Source of the DNA: Collinsella sp. AF20-14LB | GTDB lineage: Bacteria > Actinomycetota > Coriobacteriia > Coriobacteriales > Coriobacteriaceae | DNA length: 64,000 nucleotides | Assembly (NCBI RefSeq): GCF_003459505.1 | Contig: NZ_QRWD01000010.1 | Span: 1 to 64,000 of the forward strand | Reading direction: 5' to 3' | Shown here: positions 43,311 through 51,035 of the stretch, in pieces | How the letters are laid out: every line of letters starts with the position of its first letter | Position numbering within the stretch: position 1 is the first letter of the stretch | Program-made: the position numbers and the translations under genes | The notes under the pieces: generated by a model | What the model saw: the letters and a program-made list of their open reading frames with translations, nothing else | Told to the model about the DNA's origin: nothing | Database searches by the model: none

Positions 43311-43347
43311 AGCGCCCGCTCGAGCACATACTCGGGCGGGCGTTGCA
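43311..43347 (-). terminator. Terminator after the PatB gene
   Basis: On the minus strand CAACGCCCGCCCGAG pairs with CTCGAGCGGGCGCTG (imperfect), then a TTATTTATG tract. Confidence 0.65.
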
Positions 43348-43379
43348 TGAAAGGAGGGCCTTTGATACGCGGGCGAGGT

Positions 43380-44567
43380 CTACTTGATGAGCTGGTGGGT
43401 AGCCATGCGATCCATGGCCTCGATGACCAGCTTGCGAGGCATGCCCAGGTTCAAGCGCACGAAGTCGGCGCCGTTCGCGACATAGAAGGTGCCATCGCCC
43501 ACGATGACGCCCGCCTTCGCTGCCATGTGGTTGCAGATTTCGGTTGCCGTGGCGCCCGTGCCAGCGATGTTCACCCACGGTAGGTAGGATGCATCCATAC
43601 GCATGAGCTCCCAACCCTTCATCTTCTCCTCGATGAAGGCGGCGGTCTGTGCATAAGACTCGCGCAGATAGTCGGTGATCTGGTCCAGCCACTCCTCGGA
43701 CTCATCGTAAGCGGCGATGATGGCGGCGCAGCCAAACGTGTTGGGAGAGGTAATAGAGTTCATCTCCAGGCGATGGCGGAAGATAGTGCGGATGCGCTCG
43801 CTGGGGATCATAGAGTAGGAAGTCTTGAGGCCGCCCAGATTAAAGCCCTTGTTGGGCGAGGTGAGTACGATAAGGTTGTCCAGATAACGCTCGGGCAGCT
43901 GCAGGGCCGAGATGAACGAGCCGGCCATGATGTGCTCGCAGTGAACCTCATCGACCACCAGTAAGCAGTTGTGCTTGTGGCAGATCTCGGCGACGCGGGT
44001 GATTTCATCGAGCGTCCAGATGCGACCACCGGGGTTGTGCGGCGAGCAGAACAGGTGCACGCGTGGACGGAAACGATCCATCTGTTCCTCGAGCAGGTCG
44101 AAGTCGATGCGATAGGTGCGATCGCGATAGATGAGCGGGTTTTCGATTACGCGGAACCCGTTGTTGTGCGCCGCGTAGCCAAAGGGGTCGTAGACCGGCG
44201 TGTTGAGGATGACGCAGTCGTTGGGCTGGCAGAATGCCTGATACAGGTAGTGGATGGTCGGGACGGTTCCATAGGCGAGTGTGATCCACTCGCGCTTGAC
44301 CTCGTTGTTATGGCGGCGGCGCTGCCAGTTGATGACGGCGTTGTAAAAGCCGTCGTGCGCATAGCCATAGCCGTATGCTCCGTTTTGGGCTACCTCGGCC
44401 AGACGCGTGCAGATTGCGGGGGCGGCGGCAAAGTCCATGTCGGCGATCCACATGGGAATGTAGTCATCCCCAGCCTTAGGGAATTTCTGCTTGATGATGG
44501 CGGGGTCCCACTTGCGAGCGTGATCGAGCGAGCGGTCAGCCATGGAATCGAAGTCGTAAACCGGCAT
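43380..44567 (-). CDS. PatB/MalY-type PLP C-S lyase or aminotransferase
   Basis: A 395-residue fold-type I PLP enzyme of the MalY/PatB group, which cleaves cystathionine and other cysteine conjugates. Visible: YIPMWIADMDFAAAP, NTPVYDPF, LFCSPHNPGGRIWT, VVDEVHCEHI, and the Schiff-base lysine in LTSPNKGFNLGGLKTS. ATG follows AGGAGG. It diverges from the M42-PTS operon and shares its control region, so it may be part of the same response, for example releasing a sulfur-linked group. That link is inferred. Confidence 0.86.
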   Translation of the reverse strand: MPVYDFDSMADRSLDHARKWDPAIIKQKFPKAGDDYIPMWIADMDFAAAPAICTRLAEVAQNGAYGYGYAHDGFYNAVINWQRRRHNNEVKREWITLAYGTVPTIHYLYQAFCQPNDCVILNTPVYDPFGYAAHNNGFRVIENPLIYRDRTYRIDFDLLEEQMDRFRPRVHLFCSPHNPGGRIWTLDEITRVAEICHKHNCLLVVDEVHCEHIMAGSFISALQLPERYLDNLIVLTSPNKGFNLGGLKTSYSMIPSERIRTIFRHRLEMNSITSPNTFGCAAIIAAYDESEEWLDQITDYLRESYAQTAAFIEEKMKGWELMRMDASYLPWVNIAGTGATATEICNHMAAKAGVIVGDGTFYVANGADFVRLNLGMPRKLVIEAMDRMATHQLIK

Positions 44568-44722
44568 AAGGTATCCTCCTCGGCGATATAGGCGCGACCC
44601 GCGGATGTGGGTCGCACACCGCCGGCGTGGTTCGCATCAGCGGCGTATGTTGCAGATAAGTATGACAAAGATGCATATGGAGCCCCATCCCCAGTAATTG
44701 CACGGCCGTGGTGAAAGGGGAG

Positions 44723-44757
44723 GGGCTTTCACCGTTTCACCGCTACGGTGAAAGCCC
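44723..44757. promoter_or_regulatory. Operator-like palindromes between patB and the M42 peptidase gene
   Basis: GGGCTTTCACCG (44723-44734) and CGGTGAAAGCCC (44746-44757) are exact inverted arms. Nested inside, TTTCACC-GCTAC-GGTGAAA (44735-44753) repeats the site upstream of the PRD regulator. A further GGTGAAA lies at 44710. Confidence 0.62.
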
Positions 44758-44847
44758 GGATACATCATTTGCGGCGCGCTGTCGATACACTCGCATACAG
44801 ACGCCGCCACTACGGGCGCCGCCATACGACCACAAGGGGGGTTACCT

Positions 44848-45894
44848 ATGAACAAGGAGCTTATGTTCGCCTTGAGCAACGCCGACGCTGTCGCTTGCCG
44901 CGAGGGCGAGGTCCGCTCCATCATGCATGCCGAGCTTGACGATATCGCCGACGCCGTCGAGTACGACAAACTCGGTTCGATCATGTTTAAGAGCGCGGGT
45001 ACCGAGGAGAATCCGGTCCGCATTCTGTTCACCGGCCACATGGACGAGGCCGGCTTTATGGTTCGCTATATTTCCGATATCGGCATGGTTCATGTGATCG
45101 GCGTGGGCGGCCCGCGTAAGAACAGCGTCGAGAGCCAGATTGTGCGCATCAAGACGCGTAGCGGCGAGAAAGTTCGCGGCGTGTTGTTTGCCAAGCGCGA
45201 TACCGACGGCACTCCGACCGATATGTACATCGACTTTGGCTGCGAGACGGCTGAAGAAGTCCGTGAGCTGGGCATTGAGATTGGCGACTGGGGAACCTTT
45301 GCGGCCGAGTGCGAGCTCAAGCCCGTGAGTGACATTCTGCTGGGCAAGGCGTTCGACGACCGCGCCGGTGTGTATGTGGTGACCGAGGCCATGAAGCGCC
45401 TGGCCAACACCCCGCACGCAGCCGAGCTGTGGTTCGCCGGTTCCTCTTCCGAGGAGGTTGGCTGCCGTGGTGCTCAGACGGCTGCGGCGCACCTGGATGC
45501 CGATATCGTCATCCCAGTGGACATCGCTAATCCGCCCGAGTTCGATCGCGGTTGGAATAACAGCCGCAAGAACGGCCACGGTCCCATGATCGTGCACTAC
45601 GACCGCATGCATGTCCCCAACGAGAAGCTGCTGCACTTCATCGTGGACACCGCCGAGAAGAACAACATCCCCTTCCAGCGTGACCTGTTCAAGGGCGGCG
45701 GCACCGATGCCGGCACCGCTCATCTAGTGGGAGACGGCAAGCTGGCAACGGTGATCGGCGTGCCGTTGCGCTACTGCCACGGTTCGTGGTCTGTCATGCG
45801 TGGTGCCGATTTGGACGCGGCAGTCGATCTGGTATGCGCGCTGGCAACCTCGATCGATCGCGTCACCTATGAGGAGCTTAAGAGCTTTGAGTAG
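44848..45894 (+). CDS. M42-family aminopeptidase (FrvX/SgcX-like)
   Basis: A 348-residue metallo-aminopeptidase. Metal ligands are in LFTGHMDEAGFM (His), GKAFDDRAGVYV (Asp), the catalytic GSSSEEVGCRGAQ (Glu) and PVDIANP (Asp). M42 peptidases normally trim N-terminal residues in large self-compartmentalised complexes. E. coli FrvX and SgcX are M42 members encoded with PTS genes; here too a PTS follows directly. It might release an amino acid from an imported conjugate. ATG follows GGGGGG. Confidence 0.87.
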   Translation: MNKELMFALSNADAVACREGEVRSIMHAELDDIADAVEYDKLGSIMFKSAGTEENPVRILFTGHMDEAGFMVRYISDIGMVHVIGVGGPRKNSVESQIVRIKTRSGEKVRGVLFAKRDTDGTPTDMYIDFGCETAEEVRELGIEIGDWGTFAAECELKPVSDILLGKAFDDRAGVYVVTEAMKRLANTPHAAELWFAGSSSEEVGCRGAQTAAAHLDADIVIPVDIANPPEFDRGWNNSRKNGHGPMIVHYDRMHVPNEKLLHFIVDTAEKNNIPFQRDLFKGGGTDAGTAHLVGDGKLATVIGVPLRYCHGSWSVMRGADLDAAVDLVCALATSIDRVTYEELKSFE

Positions 45895-45973
45895 CGCTTC
45901 GGCAGTCAACGGTTTCAATCGGGCGCGCCGTCAAAGCGGTGACGTGCCCGCCGAGCAGAAAGGGATTATCCCG

Positions 45974-46306
45974 GTGGAAAACAACGAACAGCAAATCATG
46001 ACCATCATCGGCTCTGCCGGCGCCAGCAAGGGCAAGGCGTTCGCCGCGCTCGCTTGCGTGCGTGAGCGCGACTACGAGGGCGCCCGTGCGCTGCTTGCCG
46101 AAGCCAAGGAGGCCGATCTGGCCGCCCATGCCGCCCAGACCGAGGTGATTACCCAGGCCCTGTCCGGCGCGGAGAACGCCGCCGCTGCGAGCCTGCTTAT
46201 GGTCCATGCCCAGGATCACTACATGACCTCTCAGCTCGCCCGTGACCTCATCGAGGAGATCGTCAAGATCTTCGAGGAGCGTGACGCCGAGGCCAAGCAG
46301 GCGTAA
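45974..46306 (+). CDS. PTS lactose/cellobiose-family EIIA
   Basis: A 110-residue helical EIIA with the type-3 signature LLMVHAQDHYMTSQLARDLI, including the phosphorylated histidine of HAQDH, and GSAGASKGKAFAAL near the N-terminus. GTG 45974 is chosen with AAAGGGA upstream; a long upstream frame running into the peptidase gene is not used. It hands phosphate from HPr to the EIIB that follows. Confidence 0.88.
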   Translation: MENNEQQIMTIIGSAGASKGKAFAALACVRERDYEGARALLAEAKEADLAAHAAQTEVITQALSGAENAAAASLLMVHAQDHYMTSQLARDLIEEIVKIFEERDAEAKQA

Positions 46307-46399
46307 GAAACACGTCTGCGAAGGAGCGATGCGCGCTACGAGCGCTGCGGTCCGTTCCTTCTCCAACAGTATTCAATTGCCGTTAGAAAGGGATAAACA

Positions 46400-46762
46400 A
46401 TGGCAAAGATGAACATCGTTTTGTGCTGTGCCGGTGGTTTCTCCACCACCATGCTGATGGATTGCATCAAGCAGACGATCCACAACAGCCAGAAGCTCAA
46501 CGACGATGACTTTGAGCTCAAGGCCATCGCTGCCGACCTGCTGGACCAGGAGGTCGACCACATGGACGCGTTGATTATGGGTCCTCAGATCGCCCATAAG
46601 CTCGAGTCCATCAAGCCCCTGATTGAGCCTCGTCACATCCCATACGTGATCGTCGATCAGGAGACCTACGGCAAGATGGACGGTGCTACCGTGTTTAAGC
46701 AGCTGCTCATCGCCAAGAAGAAGGCTGACATGGCCCGCGAGGCCGCCGAGGCAAACCAGTAA
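46400..46762 (+). CDS. PTS lactose/cellobiose-family EIIB
   Basis: A 120-residue EIIB. The active cysteine is in IVLCCAGGFSTTMLM (Cys10 by comparison with E. coli IIB-Cel). ALIMGPQIAHKLESI is the second family segment. ATG follows GAAAGG. A short C-terminal helix beyond the domain is Ala/Lys-rich. It links EIIA and EIIC in the operon. Confidence 0.9.
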   Translation: MAKMNIVLCCAGGFSTTMLMDCIKQTIHNSQKLNDDDFELKAIAADLLDQEVDHMDALIMGPQIAHKLESIKPLIEPRHIPYVIVDQETYGKMDGATVFKQLLIAKKKADMAREAAEANQ

Positions 46763-46801
46763 GCCCCTGTTTGATATTTCCTGAAGTGGAGGATGCGACG
46801 T

Positions 46802-48160
46802 ATGTCGGAAGCTGTAGAGAAAAAGCAGAGTGCCTTTGATAAATTCGAAAACCTGCTGAACACCTATCTTGGCCCTGTTGCCGAGAAGATGGACAAGCAA
46901 CGTCACCTGTCCGCAGTTAAGAAGGCCATGATCGCCATGACCCCGCTGCTACTGATTGGTTCGTTCTGCCTGATCCCGGCCGCCATTCCCAACATGATTG
47001 GCGAGACCAACCCCATCTCCGTTTGGATTCTGAACAACACCCAGTACTTCGATTTGGCCTATAACGTTTCCATGGGCCTGATGTCGGTCTTCGTTTCCGT
47101 CGTTACCGCCTACCACCTGGCCAAGTCCTATGAGCTGGACGCTCCCGGCTCCATGTCCATGGCCCTCGTTGCCTTCCTGTTGCTCGGCATGGAAATGGAC
47201 GAGGCCGGCGGCATCGCGCTGCGTGGCATGGGTTCCAAGGGTCTGTTTGTTGCCATGGTCGCTTCGCTACTCGCGGTCGAGGTGTACCGTTGGTGCAAGA
47301 AGCGTCACTTCACCATCAAGATGCCTGATACCGTGCCCGACTTCATCTCGAGCTCCTTCGAGATCATCCCGGTCACCGCTATCGTCATCGGCCTGTTCTT
47401 GGGTATCCGTGTTCTGTGTCAGGGCGTTTTCGGCATCATGCCCAACGAGATCTTCTCGATCATCCTGGCCCCGCTCGTCGGTTCGATGGACAGCCCGCTC
47501 GCGGTTACCTTCTACCACATCCTGCGCTGCTTCATCTTCTTCTTCGGCATTCACCCCTCCGTTCTGTCGCCGATTGTTCAGCCGATTTCCACGCAGTTCC
47601 TGGCTGAGAACATCGCTGCGGTTCAGGCCGGTGGTGTCGCTACCCACATCTTCACCCCTGGCCCCATGTCCGCATTTGGCGGTTTCACCGGCCTGGGTGT
47701 GACCATGGGCGTTGTTATCTGGTTCATGTTCTCCAAGTCCAAGGTCCAGCGCGAGATCGGCCGCATCGCTTTCATCCCGTCGCTGTTCGGCGTAAACGAG
47801 CCGATTCTGTTCGGTGCTCCGATTGTTCTGAATCCGATTTTCTTTATCCCGTTCGTTATCTTCGGCGGCATCCTGTCCTCCATCCCGTTCTGGTTCATGA
47901 GCTGGGGCTGGGTACCCTGCTCTACCTTCACGCCTCCTTACGTCGGTGTGTTCCTGGAAGGCTTCCTGACCAACATGTCTTGGACCTCGATTGCGGCCAA
48001 CGTGGTTCAGCTGGTCCTCGCACTGATCGTGTACTACCCCTTCTGCAAGGTTGCCGAGAAGCGTGCATTGGCTGAAGAGGCTCGTATGGCTGCCGAGAAA
48101 CATTCCGAGATCTCTGCTGAGGACGAGGCTCTGCTCGAGGATCTTGACCTCGACTTCTAA
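46802..48160 (+). CDS. PTS lactose/cellobiose-family EIIC
   Basis: A 452-residue sugar permease with about ten membrane helices. It starts with FDKFENLLNTYLGPVAEKMD, and contains AVKKAMIAMTPLLLIGSFCL, GIHPSVLSPIVQP and FGVNEPILFGAPIVLNPIFF, the conserved EIIC core. ATG 46802 has GGAGG at proper spacing; an ATG nine bases earlier is too close. The substrate is not predictable; the peptidase neighbours suggest an unusual glycoconjugate. Confidence 0.9.
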   Translation: MSEAVEKKQSAFDKFENLLNTYLGPVAEKMDKQRHLSAVKKAMIAMTPLLLIGSFCLIPAAIPNMIGETNPISVWILNNTQYFDLAYNVSMGLMSVFVSVVTAYHLAKSYELDAPGSMSMALVAFLLLGMEMDEAGGIALRGMGSKGLFVAMVASLLAVEVYRWCKKRHFTIKMPDTVPDFISSSFEIIPVTAIVIGLFLGIRVLCQGVFGIMPNEIFSIILAPLVGSMDSPLAVTFYHILRCFIFFFGIHPSVLSPIVQPISTQFLAENIAAVQAGGVATHIFTPGPMSAFGGFTGLGVTMGVVIWFMFSKSKVQREIGRIAFIPSLFGVNEPILFGAPIVLNPIFFIPFVIFGGILSSIPFWFMSWGWVPCSTFTPPYVGVFLEGFLTNMSWTSIAANVVQLVLALIVYYPFCKVAEKRALAEEARMAAEKHSEISAEDEALLEDLDLDF

Positions 48161-48207
48161 TCAAGTGGAATAGCAGGCGCCTGTACCTGCTGATTTTGAA
48201 AGTATGA

Positions 48208-48247
48208 AAGCCCGGCGATGGGGGAGACTTCATTGTCGGGCTCCTTT
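48208..48247 (+). terminator. Weak terminator or attenuator after EIIC
   Basis: AGCCCGGCGATG pairs with CATTGTCGGGCT (two G-U) and is followed by CCTTTG. Partial read-through to the M24 peptidase gene is likely. Confidence 0.5.
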
Positions 48248-48264
48248 GAAAGGCGCTACGTTCG

Positions 48265-49338
48265 ATGAATGCACATGTGAATAATATCCGTACCTTCTTG
48301 GACGAGCACGAGCTCGACGCATTGCTGATCAAGAGTAAAACCATGAAGCGCTACCTGGGCACGTTGACCGGTAGCGGTTGCAAGGTGCTCATCACGCGTG
48401 ACCGCGGTTTTCTCATCATGGACGGCCGCTATGTGAACGAGGCCCAGGGTCGCGAGTTCGATCTGGAGTTCCGTGTTCACGAGCAGGGGAAGAGCTATTT
48501 GGTCGAGCTCGAGCGTGCGCTCAAGGAGTGCGGCTGTGCCACGGTGGGCATCGAGGAGTCCGAAATCTCAATCTCGGAGTATCGCAACTTGGAGGGCTTG
48601 GGCTTTGGCACTACGCTGCTGGGCAGCGAGATGGCGCTGATGCGCCTGCGCAAGGACGAGGCTGAGATTGCTGCGGTCCAGCATGCGGTCGATGTTGCCG
48701 ATGACGTGTACGCCAAGGTGATCGAGCAGTTGCACGTGGATATGACTGAATTTGAAATCTCCGCACTCGTGCACTATTACTCGATTGCCGCCGGTGCCGA
48801 GGCAATGTCGTTCGATACCATCGTTGCCACCGGCGAGCGCAGCGCCATGCCTCATGGCCGTCCTACCGACCGTCGGGTCCAAGCACATGAGCCGATCCTG
48901 ATTGACTTCGGTGTGCAGATCAACGGTTATCAGTCAGATATGACGCGCGTGTGCTTCCTGGGCGCCCCGACCGACCGGATGGCTCATGTGTACGAGACCG
49001 TTTTGAATGCTCATCTTGCAGGCATCGATACCATTCGTTGCGGTGTGGTGGCGCGCGATGTGGATGCGGCCGCACGTCGTGTAATCAACGAAGCGGGTTA
49101 CGGTGAGTATTTCACCCATGGTCTTGGTCATGGTATCGGCATGGGTGGCGACTTGCCGCTGCTAAACCCCTCTGGTGAGATTGTGCTCGACAACGGAATG
49201 ATCATGTCCTGCGAGCCGGGCGTATATATTCCTGGAGTCGGAGGCGTGCGCATTGAAGACGACGTCTTGTTGAAAGACGGCGTTGCATGCCCGCTTAACC
49301 ATACTGATAAGCAGCTGCGCATTCTGAATGTGAGGTAG
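48265..49338 (+). CDS. M24-family Xaa-Pro peptidase
   Basis: A 357-residue prolidase/aminopeptidase P-type enzyme. The creatinase-like N-domain (~120 residues) precedes the pita-bread domain with dimetal ligands in IDFGVQINGYQSDMTRVC (two Asp), THGLGHGIGMG (His), SCEPGVYIPGVGG (Glu) and VRIEDDVLL (Glu). It cleaves X-Pro bonds in the cytosol. Its place after a PTS and an M42 peptidase gives two peptidases in one transport operon. ATG follows AAAGG. Confidence 0.9.
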   Translation: MNAHVNNIRTFLDEHELDALLIKSKTMKRYLGTLTGSGCKVLITRDRGFLIMDGRYVNEAQGREFDLEFRVHEQGKSYLVELERALKECGCATVGIEESEISISEYRNLEGLGFGTTLLGSEMALMRLRKDEAEIAAVQHAVDVADDVYAKVIEQLHVDMTEFEISALVHYYSIAAGAEAMSFDTIVATGERSAMPHGRPTDRRVQAHEPILIDFGVQINGYQSDMTRVCFLGAPTDRMAHVYETVLNAHLAGIDTIRCGVVARDVDAAARRVINEAGYGEYFTHGLGHGIGMGGDLPLLNPSGEIVLDNGMIMSCEPGVYIPGVGGVRIEDDVLLKDGVACPLNHTDKQLRILNVR

Positions 49339-49341
49339 CGC

Positions 49342-50028
49342 ATGGCTAAAAAGCGCAAGGAACGGCCGCGTGCGGCGACCGCGGAGCAGATGCCTTCTCC
49401 TGCGGCGAGCACTGTGAGCAAGATTCACAAGGAATCGAAGGCTAATGCATCCTCGATTCTGCCGGCGCCCCCGCTGTCGCGTTTGTACGCGTACGTTATC
49501 GACTGGATTTTGGGTGGTATTGTCTCTGGCTTGCCAGCCGTGTTGGTTTATCTTGCGCTGACCCACAAGAACGCGATGCTCCCCGACTTGTACGTGTTTG
49601 AGGCAATGGGGTATCCCTGGAGCGTCGGTATCGTGGTCGGACTATCGTGCGTGCTCGCCGCTATCGCATACTTTGTGCTGATTCCGTTGCTGGCGTGGCC
49701 GGGGCAAACGCCGGGCAAGCGCATCGCGCATGTTCGTGTCGCAACGCTTGATGGCGGCTTGCCTTCCGTCGGACGCTTGATTTGGCGTCAGGTTATCGTT
49801 GGCTTTTTGCTCGAAGGCAGCGGGTATGTGGTGTCCCGATATATTCGCGAGACAATGGTGCTTGTCACCCGCGTTGACGTGAATTATTACTGGGAAATCG
49901 CGGGCATGATTATTACAGCGGTGTCTCTGCTCATGTTCCTGATCGTCCCCGCGCGCCGGTGCGTTCACGATTGCCTGGCTGGCACGCGCGTGGTTCCCAC
50001 TGAGGGGCATCCGCTGTATCAGGACTAG
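49342..50028 (+). CDS. RDD-family membrane protein
   Basis: A 228-residue protein with a basic N-terminus (~45 residues) and an RDD domain: LSRLYAYVIDWILGGIVSGL, WPGQTPGKRIAHVRVATLDG and a C-terminal VHDCLAGTRVV, with four hydrophobic helices. RDD proteins are poorly understood; some act in ion homeostasis. It begins three bases after the peptidase stop, so it is translationally coupled to it. Confidence 0.84.
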   Translation: MAKKRKERPRAATAEQMPSPAASTVSKIHKESKANASSILPAPPLSRLYAYVIDWILGGIVSGLPAVLVYLALTHKNAMLPDLYVFEAMGYPWSVGIVVGLSCVLAAIAYFVLIPLLAWPGQTPGKRIAHVRVATLDGGLPSVGRLIWRQVIVGFLLEGSGYVVSRYIRETMVLVTRVDVNYYWEIAGMIITAVSLLMFLIVPARRCVHDCLAGTRVVPTEGHPLYQD

Positions 50029-50166
50029 TCACCTGTGAATTTGCCGCGGCGACGTTGTCCGCGGCCTACTTGTTGTATGCATGCGTAATGTCCGGCATGC
50101 TTCTACCTTGCCTAACGCGCGCGTTGGGCTAAATGAATTGGTCGGTCTACGACGAAGGAGTTAGAA

Positions 50167-50439
50167 ATGTATAGCAAGAACGTTATGGTCGTTAACCCCA
50201 CTGGCCTGCACGCTCGCCCTGCAGCGACGCTGGCGACCGAGGCTGCTAAGTTTGCCTCGAAGATTGAGGTCCGCAACGCCTCCAAGGATGGTGACTTCAA
50301 GGACGCTAAGTCCATGATTGCCATCATGACCTCGGGTATTACCCAGAACGATGAGGTCGAGTTGCGTGCCGAGGGCGACGACGAGGTTGCCGCCGTTGAC
50401 GCGTTGGTCGCTCTTATTGAGGGCGGTTTCGGCGAGTAG
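50167..50439 (+). CDS. ptsH: Phosphocarrier protein HPr
   Basis: A 90-residue HPr. His15 in NPTGLHARPAA accepts phosphate from enzyme I; Ser49 in FKDAKSMIAI aligns with regulatory Ser46. GITQNDEVELRAEGDDE is the usual third strand/helix. ATG follows AAGGAG. No ptsI is next to it. As the last gene of the M42-PTS region it may be the general HPr or one dedicated to this operon. Confidence 0.93.
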   Translation: MYSKNVMVVNPTGLHARPAATLATEAAKFASKIEVRNASKDGDFKDAKSMIAIMTSGITQNDEVELRAEGDDEVAAVDALVALIEGGFGE

Positions 50440-50580
50440 CGCACTCTTGATGCGGACGGGTGCGCGTTCTTGCGCGCCGTCGATTTTGGCAAGAACGCCA
50501 ATGCAGATGCCCTTCTCCGAGCGATCGGGGAGGGGCATTTTATTGTGAGTTTGAGTGGCACGTCCGCCGAGGTTCCTGAT

Positions 50581-50736
50581 AGTTCGCGCTATCTTATCGC
50601 CGACTCCAGCAAAATCGGCAAGCGTGACTTCTGCACGTTCTGCCGCCTGGACAATTTGGACGCCGTGGTGTGCGAGCCGGATATTGACGATGAGGATCGC
50701 GCCGCCATCGAGGAGCATACGCAGGTTATCTGCTAG
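50581..50736 (+). pseudogene. 3' remnant of a DeoR-family regulator gene
   Basis: In frame this reads SSRYLIADSSKIGKRDFCTF, then a further 31 residues ending EEHTQVIC and a stop. About 45 of 51 residues match the C-terminus encoded at 38783-38935, and the DNA match runs past the stop into CGAGTGC. No HTH or effector core remains. It is a truncated duplicate, not a functional regulator. Confidence 0.88.
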
Positions 50737-50887
50737 CGAGTGCTGCGGGAGATGCTTTTGCCCCTGCCATTGCGGAGTATTCACATCATCACGACGCATA
50801 ATAGGTGCGCGTGCAGATTGCAGGTTCCCCTGTGCGATGAGTTGCAGCTGTTTTACGGTGAGGCATAGCATCCGTTATGCGTAAAGC

Positions 50888-51003
50888 TCGGTATTACTGT
50901 ATGTCTCAACCATTGCAATGGTCGGTATTTTTGTAGCTATAAGCTCATTTAAAGCTCGGTATTTTTGTATTATTAGATATATCTGAAGGTCGGTATTTTT
51001 GTA
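50888..51003 (+). repeat. Four 14-bp direct repeats at exact 34-bp period upstream of the ATPase
   Basis: TCGGTATTTTTGTA occurs at 50922, 50956 and 50990, and as TCGGTATTACTGTA at 50888. Starts are 34 bases apart each time. The 20-base spacers differ. The array ends about 30 bases before the ATPase start, so it lies over the promoter region. It is not a CRISPR array: repeats are too short and no cas gene is near. Confidence 0.85.
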
Positions 51004-51035
51004 AACTAGCACGTAAATTATGCTGAGGTGAGATT

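Noticed and set aside
50888..51003. CRISPR array
   Set aside because: Regular spacing, but repeats are only 14 bases, there are four of them, and no cas gene is in the window.
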